DNA from: Mycetohabitans endofungorum
Lineage (GTDB): Bacteria > Pseudomonadota > Gammaproteobacteria > Burkholderiales > Burkholderiaceae
NCBI RefSeq assembly: GCF_002927045.1
Contig: NZ_PRDW01000002.1
Span: 124,001-188,000 of the forward strand
DNA length: 64,000 nucleotides
Reading direction: 5' to 3'
The position numbers were made by a program, and so were the translations under genes. Positions 56,587 through 64,000 of this stretch are shown piece by piece. The notes under the pieces are model-generated. The model was not told the origin of the DNA. It worked only from the letters and a program-made list of their open reading frames with translations, and did no database searches. How positions within the stretch are numbered: the stretch's first letter is position 1; the number at the start of each line of letters is the position of its first letter.

Positions 56587-57440
56587 TCACCTGGCATGTC
56601 GCTTTACGTCTGGGGCGCGTTTCCAACCTGCCCACTGTCTGGAGCAATGTCATTGCTGGCGCGGTACTCACTGGCCAGCCCATCCACCCTCTCACTTTGC
56701 TATGCTTGTTATTAGCGATGTCGCTGATCTACACCGCCGGTATGTTTCTCAATGACGTATGTGATCGAGCGATCGACGTGATTGAGCGGCCAGAACGACC
56801 GATTCCTGCGGGTCAAATCAGTGTTTCGACGGTATCGGTCAGTGGCTTGGCGATGCTCGGTGCGGGCGTACTATTGCTCGCCTCACAAGGAAGTGGTGCT
56901 TTTGCCAGCGGCATCATTTTAGCGCATTTGGTTGTGCTTTATAACTTGTATCATAAAGCTAACCCATTGAGTCCGTTGATCATGGGCCTGTGCCGGATGC
57001 TGGTTTATATTACCAGTGCATTAGCTTTCACAAACGGCACCTTGTCCCAACCCACATGGCAAGGCTCGGTTATTTTATTCGCTTACACAGTAGGCCTAAC
57101 CTACGCTGCCAAGCAGCAGTTCACCGGCCCAATGATTCGTTTTGTGCCCGTGATTGGACTCGCAGCGCCGCTGGTATATGCGTTCATGAGTTTGCCGATC
57201 CATCGATGGGCATGGGGTTATCTAGGGGCGTTTGCGTTTTGGACAATATGGCATCTTCAGCGTGCGGCCTTTCGCGCTAAGACGTGCGATTTGCGCAGCG
57301 CAACAGGCGAACTGATCGCTGGCATGGCATTAAGTGACGCATTACTGATTGCGATTCACGGCGCGCCAAGCTGGGCAGTGGCAAGCGCGGTTGCTTTTTT
57401 GCTGACAGTTTTATGGCAACGGCGTATTGCAGGCAACTAA
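56583..57440 (+). CDS. eboC: EboC: UbiA-type prenyltransferase
   Basis: 285-residue membrane protein with about eight helices. The first metal-diphosphate motif NDVCDRAIDVIERPERPIP (about 61-79) is intact (N-D-x-x-D-x-x-x-D), as in UbiA aromatic prenyltransferases; the second motif normally seen after helix 5 is not obvious, as in EboC proteins generally. Start overlaps eboE and has AGGAG upstream. Could lipidate or anchor an intermediate for export; this is inference. Confidence 0.9.
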   Translation: MITWHVALRLGRVSNLPTVWSNVIAGAVLTGQPIHPLTLLCLLLAMSLIYTAGMFLNDVCDRAIDVIERPERPIPAGQISVSTVSVSGLAMLGAGVLLLASQGSGAFASGIILAHLVVLYNLYHKANPLSPLIMGLCRMLVYITSALAFTNGTLSQPTWQGSVILFAYTVGLTYAAKQQFTGPMIRFVPVIGLAAPLVYAFMSLPIHRWAWGYLGAFAFWTIWHLQRAAFRAKTCDLRSATGELIAGMALSDALLIAIHGAPSWAVASAVAFLLTVLWQRRIAGN

Positions 57441-57497
57441 ATTCCAATCAATCTATGCTCAGTTAGCCTTATCGCCAACCCAATATTAAATTTGGTT

Positions 57498-58220
57498 ATG
57501 ACAATCGCGAATACGCTTTATGCGGGTTTACTCCAAGCCACCGAAGCCTGCTCTGCGGAGGATAAGGCAGATCGTGCAAAAAATTGGCTGGCTCGCTGCC
57601 AACAGATCATCACAAGGCCTGCCTCATGCAGCGATGATCTCCAGCATAGTGTCGAGCATCATTTTGCAATAGCACAGCGCCGACTCGCGGGTCTGCCGTC
57701 GTTACCCGCTAAGACGCTTGATACATTGCGCGGAGCCGGCGTCATTGCGCCACAGCAATGGAGTATAGGTGATTTTGGCCGAGCGCTGATCCTCTTACAT
57801 GCCTTGTCGTTGCGGCCCAGTGTTGAATATCTCAGATTTGTCACGCGTCTCTATCGACGTGGCGATAATACTGAGCAGCAGGCAATACTGCGCAGTTTAA
57901 TCTTATTGCCCGAACCGCAGCGATGGGTATCGATTGCCGCGGAGGGCTGCCGTAGCAATGTAGCAATTGTCTTTGAAGCGATCGCTTGCGACAATGCGTA
58001 TCCCGAACGTTTCCTCTGCGAGTTGAATTTTAATCAACTTGTCTTGAAGGCTCTCTTTACCGGCACGTCAATCCGCCGCATTGCTGGACTCAATAAAAGA
58101 CTCACTCCCACACTAAAACGCATGGTTGCCGATTACGCTAGTGAACGGCGCGCAGCAAAACGTCAGGTTTCTGACGACCTTAACTTTCTTCTGCGAGGTA
58201 TTGAACATGAAAATGTTTGA
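57498..58220 (+). CDS. eboA: EboA domain protein
   Basis: 240 residues, soluble, mainly helical, with no known catalytic motif. The core PEPQRWVSIAAEGCRSNVAIVFEAIACDNAYPERF and FNQLVLKALFTGTSIRRIAGL is the conserved EboA block. ATG 57498 is preferred to the TTG two codons upstream. Overlaps eboB by 14 bases. Confidence 0.88.
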   Translation: MTIANTLYAGLLQATEACSAEDKADRAKNWLARCQQIITRPASCSDDLQHSVEHHFAIAQRRLAGLPSLPAKTLDTLRGAGVIAPQQWSIGDFGRALILLHALSLRPSVEYLRFVTRLYRRGDNTEQQAILRSLILLPEPQRWVSIAAEGCRSNVAIVFEAIACDNAYPERFLCELNFNQLVLKALFTGTSIRRIAGLNKRLTPTLKRMVADYASERRAAKRQVSDDLNFLLRGIEHENV

Positions 58221-59097
58221 CCCCCATATCCATATGACCTCACGCACCACCGACGATTACCAGGCGATGAGCAATGCAGGAATTACGGTCGTGGTAGAGC
58301 CGGCTTTCTGGATGGGGCAGCCGCGCACGCATGTCGGCACGTTCGAAGACTATTTCCTATCTTTATTGGGCTGGGAACGTTTTCGGGCCGGCCAGTTTGG
58401 CATCCGCCACTTTTGCACGCTGGGCTTGAACCCTAAAGAAACCAATAATCCGGATATTGCCGATGGCGTCATCGCGTTGCTTGAGCGCTATCTTGATAAA
58501 GATGGCGTGGTGGCAGTGGGCGAAGTCGGATTCGACGATGAAACACCGGCCGAAGCCCATTACTTTGCGCGTCAAATTGAACTGGCAATCGAACATGACC
58601 TGCCTGTGCTAGTGCATACGCCTCATCGAAATAAAAAAGCTGGCACCATTCGCACTCTCGCGCTCATTCGCGAAAGCGGCATTGCCCAAGAGCGGGTATT
58701 GATTGACCACAACACGGAAGAGACACTCCCGCTGGTGCTCGACTCAGGTTGCTGGGCCGGACATTCGATTTACCCGCACACCAAGATGGATGAGGCGCGT
58801 ATGGTCGCGCTGGTTAAGCAGTATGGCAGTGAGCGCATCATCATGAATAGTGCAGCTGATTGGGGCGTCAGCGATCCATTGAAAGTGCCTAAAACTGCAG
58901 CGGCCATGCGTGATGCGGGCATCGCCGAGCATGAAATCGAAACGATCGTTTGGCACAATCCGCTTGCTTTTTTCGCACAAAGCGCACGGCTTGATATCGC
59001 TGAGGCCGAAGCGCCGCTGCTAATCGATCAGCGCCACAACTGGGAGGGCAATTCAGTACTACGCGGGCAAGTCCCGCAGGTAACCACTACTGAATAA
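58207..59097 (+). CDS. eboB: EboB: TatD-family metal-dependent hydrolase
   Basis: 296-residue amidohydrolase-fold protein. MKMFDPHIHMTSRTT supplies the H-x-H pair (H7, H9); GEVGFD (glutamate, about 115), PVLVHTPH, VLIDHNTEE and NSAADWG (final aspartate) complete a TatD-like two-metal site. The start follows GAGG and lies inside eboA. Typical EboB. Confidence 0.92.
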   Translation: MKMFDPHIHMTSRTTDDYQAMSNAGITVVVEPAFWMGQPRTHVGTFEDYFLSLLGWERFRAGQFGIRHFCTLGLNPKETNNPDIADGVIALLERYLDKDGVVAVGEVGFDDETPAEAHYFARQIELAIEHDLPVLVHTPHRNKKAGTIRTLALIRESGIAQERVLIDHNTEETLPLVLDSGCWAGHSIYPHTKMDEARMVALVKQYGSERIIMNSAADWGVSDPLKVPKTAAAMRDAGIAEHEIETIVWHNPLAFFAQSARLDIAEAEAPLLIDQRHNWEGNSVLRGQVPQVTTTE

Positions 59098-59190
59098 TCG
59101 ATGCCAAGAATCGGCGTAGTCGGGCGATCTCGTGATTGCCGTCAGCGAACCGCCCAACCATGAATACGCTAACTTAAGCAAGGTGCTGCT

Positions 59191-60564
59191 ATGCAACGCG
59201 TGATCGTCCTGAATGTGGTGGGGCTAAGCAGCCAGCTACTGAAGCATGCGCCTCACTTATCCGCTTTGGCCAAGCGCGGCGCAATGCGTCCTTTAATCAC
59301 TGTGACACCGGCGTTGACCTGCCCGGTCCAGGCCACACTACTGACTGGACGCTTGCCGCAACATCATGGCTGCGTCGCTAACGGTTGGTATTCACGGGAA
59401 TTGGCCGAACCGTTGTTCTGGAAGCAAAACAATGGACTCATCGAAGGGGATAAAGTTTGGCACGAGGCCAAAGCGCGCAATCCAGACTTTTCTTGTGCGC
59501 AGTTATTCTGGTGGTTCAATATGTATGCGGATGTGGATTGGAGTGTCACGCCGCGGCCGATCTATAAGGCGGATGGCTGCAAGGTCCCCGACTTCTATAC
59601 GCAACCGGACACATTGCATTCGGAATTGTTATGGCAATTGGGCGAATTCCCGCTATTCCAATTTTGGGGGCCAGCGGCTGGCCTTGCGTCAAGCCGGTGG
59701 ATCACGGACTGCGCGCTGCACTTGTGTGACACCCGGCAGCCCACGTTGACGCTGGTGTACCTTCCACATTTGGACTACTGCTTGCAAAAGCTTGGGCCAA
59801 GTCATCCGGCTATTGCTCGAGAAGTCGCTGCGGTGGATGCGCTGTGCGGTGAGCTCATCGAGTACGCGGACAACCACGGCATGCACGTCATCGCTTTGTC
59901 GGAATACGGAATCACGCCGGTATCGGGCGATATTCCAATTAATCGTGCGTTGCGTCAAGCTGGCTGGCTCGCGGTACGTGATGAACAGGGGGAAGAGAAG
60001 CTCGATTGTGGTGCATCCGCGGCGTTTGCGCTGGCTGATCATCAAGTCGCCCATGTCTATATCCGGCATAACGCGCTAATCGATGAAGTCAAGGCGCTGT
60101 TGCAGCGCTTGGACGGCGTCGACACCGTATTGGACAGGGCAGGCCAGCATAGTATAGGACTGGATCATCCACGTGCTGGTGAACTGGTGGCCATCAGCCA
60201 GGCTGATCGTTGGTTCAGCTACTATTATTGGCTCGATGACGCGCGTGCGCCTGATTTTGCACGCACAGTGGATATTCATCGCAAACCGGGCTATGACCCA
60301 CTAGAGTTATTCATTGACCCCGAACGGGTCCTTCCTCGCTTGCAAATTGGTTGGAAACTTTTTAAACGGCAACTGGGTATGCGTAGCCTGCTTGATGTGA
60401 TTCCATTAGACCCGCTGCTGGTAAAAGGCTCCCACGGACGCCCAACCGACGATATTGAACAAGGCCCGGTCTTGATCAGTTCACATGCCGATAAGTTACC
60501 CGCCGCGCCAGTGAAAGCCGAATCAGTACGCGGTATTATTTTGAATCATATCTTCGACAAATAA
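59191..60564 (+). CDS. eboF: EboF: alkaline phosphatase / nucleotide pyrophosphatase-like protein
   Basis: 457 residues. The nucleophile region TPALTCPVQATLLTGRLPQHHG (T43) and the downstream YLPHLDYCLQKLGPSHP match type I phosphodiesterase/NPP enzymes. Two ligand positions look altered: the first D-G is NVVG (about 8-11) and the usual D-H-G is S-E-Y-G in ALSEYGITPV, so activity may differ from a simple phosphodiesterase. 93 bases separate it from eboB. Last gene of the ebo set. Confidence 0.85.
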   Translation: MQRVIVLNVVGLSSQLLKHAPHLSALAKRGAMRPLITVTPALTCPVQATLLTGRLPQHHGCVANGWYSRELAEPLFWKQNNGLIEGDKVWHEAKARNPDFSCAQLFWWFNMYADVDWSVTPRPIYKADGCKVPDFYTQPDTLHSELLWQLGEFPLFQFWGPAAGLASSRWITDCALHLCDTRQPTLTLVYLPHLDYCLQKLGPSHPAIAREVAAVDALCGELIEYADNHGMHVIALSEYGITPVSGDIPINRALRQAGWLAVRDEQGEEKLDCGASAAFALADHQVAHVYIRHNALIDEVKALLQRLDGVDTVLDRAGQHSIGLDHPRAGELVAISQADRWFSYYYWLDDARAPDFARTVDIHRKPGYDPLELFIDPERVLPRLQIGWKLFKRQLGMRSLLDVIPLDPLLVKGSHGRPTDDIEQGPVLISSHADKLPAAPVKAESVRGIILNHIFDK

Positions 60565-60758
60565 GCAAGTACATCAATTCCGTCACGGAAACAATTTGCG
60601 ATGAAAAATGCACAGCGACAATTAGTTTGGCCACGCGTGTTGAGTCCGGCCATTTGTTACCTTGCCAGTGGCGAGGCCAATGGTCTACGAGTGCCGGAAA
60701 AGTTCGGACAGTGCGTGAGTTGTGACTCGCGCATCGACGGCCTGGGACACTATCGCTC

Positions 60759-61400
60759 ATGATCGAAGCTTTGCTCGTTTCCGTTAGCAGCGTTGCACTT
60801 GCCGAAATCGGTGATAAAACGCAACTGCTGTCTTTCGCGCTCGCCGCACGCTATCGCCAACCTTGGCCGATTGTGTTTGGCATGCTGGCCGCCACGCTGG
60901 TGAACCATACTGGAGCGAGCGCGCTCGGCCAATGGCTGTTGTCAGTGCTCACTCCGTCGGCAATGCGCTGGGCACTCGCGCTGTCATTCATCGCGATGGG
61001 TGTATGGGTACTGGTTCCTGGCAAGCTGCTCACGAAAGCGGTGCAGCCTGCGCGTACAAAGCTTGGGATCTTCGGCACTACATTGCTGACGTTTTTTTTC
61101 GCAGAAATGGGCGATAAGACCCAAATCGCAACCGTGGCATTGGCCGCCCGGTTCCACGATATGCCTAGCGTCATTATCGGCACCACGCTAGGCATGATGT
61201 TCGCGAACGTGCCGGTCGTTTTTCTCGGTAACCGTTTTGCACATCGGCTGCCGATGACCGCTGTGCGTACGACCGCCGCAATCATGTTCATCGTGTTGGG
61301 GGGACTTGCGGCCTGTGGCGTCGGTACTCCACGCTCGGCTGAGCAAAGTGCTGGGCACGCTCTCGCGCCTTCGGGTTTCCGCAACGTCGCTGTTGCGTGA
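60759..61400 (+). CDS. TMEM165/GDT1 (UPF0016) family manganese exporter
   Basis: 213-residue inner-membrane protein made of two inverted repeats, each with the E-x-G-D-K-T cation motif: EIGDKT at 16-21 and EMGDKT at 116-121. About six helices. Bacterial members (MneA) export Mn. I looked for a yybP-ykoY Mn riboswitch in the 195-base leader and did not see a convincing one. The Ala-rich tail after residue 190 is variable. GC-rich again, marking the end of the acquired island. Confidence 0.92.
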   Translation: MIEALLVSVSSVALAEIGDKTQLLSFALAARYRQPWPIVFGMLAATLVNHTGASALGQWLLSVLTPSAMRWALALSFIAMGVWVLVPGKLLTKAVQPARTKLGIFGTTLLTFFFAEMGDKTQIATVALAARFHDMPSVIIGTTLGMMFANVPVVFLGNRFAHRLPMTAVRTTAAIMFIVLGGLAACGVGTPRSAEQSAGHALAPSGFRNVAVA

Positions 61401-61485
61401 GCCGGGGCGGAAGCGATTTGGCCGAAGGATTGTGGCCTATCACAATGGCGCTCTTCCAGCGCTTCGCGGGCTACCTGGAGGCTCT

Positions 61486-61664
61486 TCATGCCGCACCTCC
61501 AAGGCTATGCTCGAACCATTGTCTCTTGGCGTCACCCTCGATCCATCCAGAAAAATACGAAAAGGGTCGAGATTCTGCGGGCGCGGAGTCATTGGGCGAC
61601 CCGCTTCGCCGGCGTCGAATCCGGCTTGCCATGCCGCTGGGTCGATTCGAACCTTCAAGTTCAC
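61486..61664 (-). pseudogene. Rmf/CrpP-like small protein, frameshifted
   Basis: From GTG 61664 (GGAG 7 bases upstream) the frame reads VNLKVRIDPAAWQAGFDAGE, then AGRPMTPRPQNLDPF; one phase over it continues SYFSGWIEGDAKRQWFEHSL to TGA at 61486. W-x-AGFDAG-x-AGRP ... SGWIEGDAKR is the ribosome-modulation-factor-like pattern. The break is at a run of four T/A near 61560-61565, consistent with loss of one base or programmed/sequencing slip. An ATG overlaps the stop (ATGA), hinting at a lost downstream partner. Confidence 0.6.
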
Positions 61665-61890
61665 CGCGTAGCTCCTACCAACCGGGATGAGGGGCGGGAG
61701 GCGCTCGGTCGCGCTTGCAGTTTCGCTACCTGCTGGGCCTTTGTCGGTCGGCCTCGTCGGGCTGCCCGGTTGGAGGCCCCAGCACCGCTCAAGCGGATAT
61801 CGTGGTAAGTCGTCGTAGCAGCCGCGTAGATACGAGACGGCTACGCGGGACGGCGAGGGGCGCGTCCCGGCCGTCCTGCGTCCGTTCCTC

Positions 61891-62409
61891 TCAGTGGTGT
61901 GCGCGTGCGGCGCGCGTGTGGGCAGCCTTTTTGGCGGCAGCGGAGCGGCCGGCCGCGCCCTTCGTCTTGGCTGCACGCTTGGCCGCAGCGGAGCGGCTGG
62001 CGGCCGGCCGTTTCGCCGCGGCGGATCTGGCCTGCTTTGACATCGACTCGCGTGTGGCGCCGTCCGAACGCTCGCGCCGTAGTACAGAGGTCGTCGTGCG
62101 CGAGCGCTTGGCTCGGGTTTCCTTGCTCGCGGAACCCGTCGTCTTGTGCTGACCCGCCGCGCTGTCCTTGGCCGTTTTTTTGCGTGTCGCCTCGCTGACG
62201 GTGCCCTTTTTCGGCGGCTTCAAGTCGACGCCAGCCCGTCGCGCCTTTGACAGCCCGATTGCCACGGCTTGCTTGGCCGAGCGCACGCCATGTTTGCCGG
62301 CCCGAACATGCTCGATCTCTTCCTTGACGAATTCGCCGGCCTGCGTGCTGGCCGATTTCCCTGCACGTTTGTCGGCCTGCGCTTGAGCCATAGTCTTTCT
62401 TTCTGGCAT
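61891..62409 (-). CDS. DUF6496 / histone-H1-like basic protein
   Basis: 172 residues. MPERKTMAQAQADKRAGKSASTQAGEFVKEEIEHVRAGKHGVRSAKQAVAIGLSKARRAGV is the DUF6496 domain; the remainder is a Lys/Ala/Arg-rich tail with AAKRAA-type repeats like histone H1-like proteins, so it probably binds nucleic acid. Start 62409 has AAGGAGG at good distance; the longer frame is not conserved. Confidence 0.88.
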   Translation of the reverse strand: MPERKTMAQAQADKRAGKSASTQAGEFVKEEIEHVRAGKHGVRSAKQAVAIGLSKARRAGVDLKPPKKGTVSEATRKKTAKDSAAGQHKTTGSASKETRAKRSRTTTSVLRRERSDGATRESMSKQARSAAAKRPAASRSAAAKRAAKTKGAAGRSAAAKKAAHTRAARAHH

Positions 62410-62921
62410 GACAATCCTCCTTGAAAGAGACGCTATATGTGCAAAGCTAGCAACCCCCGTGCCAGCATGTGACCACGGCACGCGCTGGTCCTGCGCTCTC
62501 ATCGGTCGGATGGCTTGGGTTCTTGATGGATCGCGCGGCACCCGTCCTCCACGTCTCGAGCCGGCCCTGGTGTAGCCTGATTGCCCCACGTCGAGCGCGC
62601 AACGGTCAGCACTTGCGCGATCTCTCGGGCGACGTCAGCTTGTCCTGAAAGGAGGACATCGGCTCTTCAGCCGTTGCCGCATTGGCCTCCGGACGCAGAC
62701 TGCCTTCAATAAACAGGCGTACGATTGATAAAACATCGTTACCCGCGAGCATAAGGCGAGTGCGCGGTATGGGCCACCAGTGTCCGACTCGCCGTCCGCG
62801 TGCGGGGCTGGCTTCGGGTGGGAACGATGTTCATGCCGTGCCGTGCCGTGCGGCGGCTCGGCGACACGAAGGCCGGGCGCGTCGATTGCTAAACGCCGTA
62901 GACCTTCCCACAGGAGCAAAC
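62410..62921. other. Gap between divergent DUF6496 and hemerythrin genes
   Basis: 512 bases with no supported gene; must carry both promoters. No repeat or RNA structure stood out. Confidence 0.5.
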
Positions 62922-63476
62922 ATGACTACTACTGCGACACACCAAAAATCCACGCGGTCTTCGACAATGCCATCTCATGATGTTGGCGCTGCGCACGCAG
63001 CTGAGCAGGACGCGATTGCACTGCTGGAGGCGGACCATCGCGCGGTCCAGCGGCTATTCGATACGTTCGACAAGACGTCCGATGACGATCCCGACGCCAA
63101 GGCAACGCTGGTTACGCGCGCGTGCGACGAATTGGCCATGCATACGATCATCGAGGAAGAAATCTTGTATCCAGCGGCGCATCGTGCGCTGTCGGGGCAG
63201 CCGCAAAAGGAAGTCGACCAGGCCTATGTCGAACATTTTCTCGTTAAGACTTTGATGGAGAAACTACGGGGCTCTCGGCCAGGGGACGATGGTTTCGATG
63301 CTGCGTTCAAGGTATTGGCGGAAAACGTCCAGCATCATGTCAGCGAGGAAGAGTCGGTACTGTTCCCCGCGCTGCGCAAGGCAGGCGTCGACCTGGCTGA
63401 ACTCGGCGCGCGTATTGCACAGCGCAAGGCGCAGTTGCAGGCGAAAGTGTCAAAGGACGTCGGCGATCGCACTTGA
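62922..63476 (+). CDS. Hemerythrin-HHE domain protein
   Basis: 184-residue four-helix bundle. Ligand positions: LLEADHRAVQRLFDTFD (first His, about 37-53), LAMHTIIEEEILYP (H-x3-E, about 76-89), AYVEHFLVKTLMEKL and QHHVSEEESVLFP (H-x3-E, about 141-153), enough for a di-iron site. Such proteins sense or carry oxygen or NO, or protect against oxidative stress. ATG 62922 follows AGGAG. Confidence 0.93.
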   Translation: MTTTATHQKSTRSSTMPSHDVGAAHAAEQDAIALLEADHRAVQRLFDTFDKTSDDDPDAKATLVTRACDELAMHTIIEEEILYPAAHRALSGQPQKEVDQAYVEHFLVKTLMEKLRGSRPGDDGFDAAFKVLAENVQHHVSEEESVLFPALRKAGVDLAELGARIAQRKAQLQAKVSKDVGDRT

Positions 63477-63584
63477 TGCGCGAACGACTCGCAGCGCGCT
63501 GTGCTGGCCTGCTTGGCGAGGCAGGTTACGCTCCGTCCGGCTCCCTTGGCGTGATCGTTGTGATTGTTATCGCGCTCGTGCTGA

Positions 63585-64000
63585 CGGGGCGCATCTAGCG
63601 CGCAGCTGCTTGCCGTGTGCGTCGCAGTGCCGAGCCGCGTGGCGGTGGCCAGGCTGCCCCGGGACATGCTGGCGGCTCGGGAACTCGCCAGCGGGCATGA
63701 TCATCGTATTGCGCAGTCCTATTTGACGATCCATCGTAACCGCAAGCTTAGACATGCGATCGAGGTGCGTCATGAGAGCTTTGTCAATCCGCAGTTCATT
63801 CGCCTGCTGCGCCGCTATCATGCCGCCCTGGTCGTGTCGGATTCCACCGAGCATTGGCCTTGCATCGAGGATGTCACGGCCGATTTCGTTTATCTGCGCC
63901 TGCACGGCACCGAGAGCAAGTACGCAGGCGCGTACAGCGACCCGGCGCTGCAACGCTGGGCGCGCCGCCGTGTATTCTGCTATTTTGACAGTGATACGAA
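63585..64000 (+). pseudogene. DUF72 family protein lacking its N-terminal half
   Basis: From about 63654 the frame reads LPRDMLAARELASGHDH, later LRHAIEVRHESFVNPQFIRLL, VVSDSTEHWPCIEDVT, ADFVYLRLHGTESKYAGAYS, the C-terminal half of DUF72 (YecE-like) proteins. The conserved start (IGTAGW) and first half are absent: the frame is closed by TGA at 63582 and has no ATG before the homologous part. It continues past the window end. Confidence 0.75.

Noticed and set aside
60565-60758. Mn-sensing yybP-ykoY riboswitch before the GDT1 gene
   Set aside because: I searched for its conserved loops and did not find them.

Overview
The window is GC-rich DNA (most genes ending codons in G or C) from a beta-proteobacterium of the family Burkholderiaceae. 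The case rests on the S-adenosylhomocysteine riboswitch in front of ahcY, the ahcY / small holin-like gene / metF order, the H-NS-type small protein, the Dpp transporter layout and the pxpBCA-DUF969-DUF979-pcp block. Scattered pseudogenes, degraded mobile elements and a large effector-like gene would fit a host-associated relative such as Mycetohabitans, but that genus assignment is inference.

Positions 1-19,650 are mostly ordinary chromosome: an amino-acid permease (cut by the window start), srkA kinase, an iron-repressed siderophore receptor operon (TonB receptor, PiuC-type dioxygenase, PepSY membrane protein, with a Fur-box candidate), a LysR regulator divergent from a CidA/CidB-type pair, the SAH riboswitch-ahcY-metF methyl-cycle block, a five-gene dipeptide ABC transporter with a translationally coupled TraB/GumN gene, and pyroglutamyl peptidase. 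Positions 22,830-27,140 encode a 5-oxoproline uptake and hydrolysis operon (pxpB, pxpC, pxpA, DUF969, DUF979). Between that operon and pcp lies a large orphan gene on the opposite strand with Ser-rich N-terminus, paired hydrophobic segments and a strong Fur-box candidate just upstream.

Positions 27,300-46,070 hold housekeeping genes (fau, slt, cca, dienelactone hydrolase, LivK-type binding protein, MFS transporter, H-NS-like, CDF metal exporter, Lrp, glycosyltransferase, exonuclease, MBL hydrolase, rlpA, rsmI, yraN, SIS/DiaA-like, dolP-like, cytochrome c) ending in tRNA-Ala(CGC). Three unrelated short tandem repeat arrays (5, 8 and 9 bp units) lie within 8 kb here.

Directly after the tRNA, 46,100-49,640 is a graveyard: integrase N-terminus remnant, truncated ISNCY-type transposase, IS66 scrap, broken vapC, a long inverted repeat and AT-rich DNA. 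Next comes the most interesting region, 49,644-60,564: two overlapping AT-rich genes that together look like a split VioB-type enzyme (beta-rich N-terminal half plus ferritin-like iminophenylpyruvate-dimer-synthase half), then a complete ebo set (eboD, eboE, eboC, eboA, eboB, eboF) of intermediate base composition, with a previously unrecognised membrane-anchored cysteine-containing protein coupled to eboD. ebo genes are known from cyanobacterial scytonemin export and from eustigmatophyte plastids; coupling to a split VioB-like enzyme suggests an acquired secondary-metabolite synthesis and export system. The window closes with a GDT1-type manganese exporter, a frameshifted Rmf-like gene, a DUF6496 basic protein, a hemerythrin and a 5'-truncated DUF72 gene.
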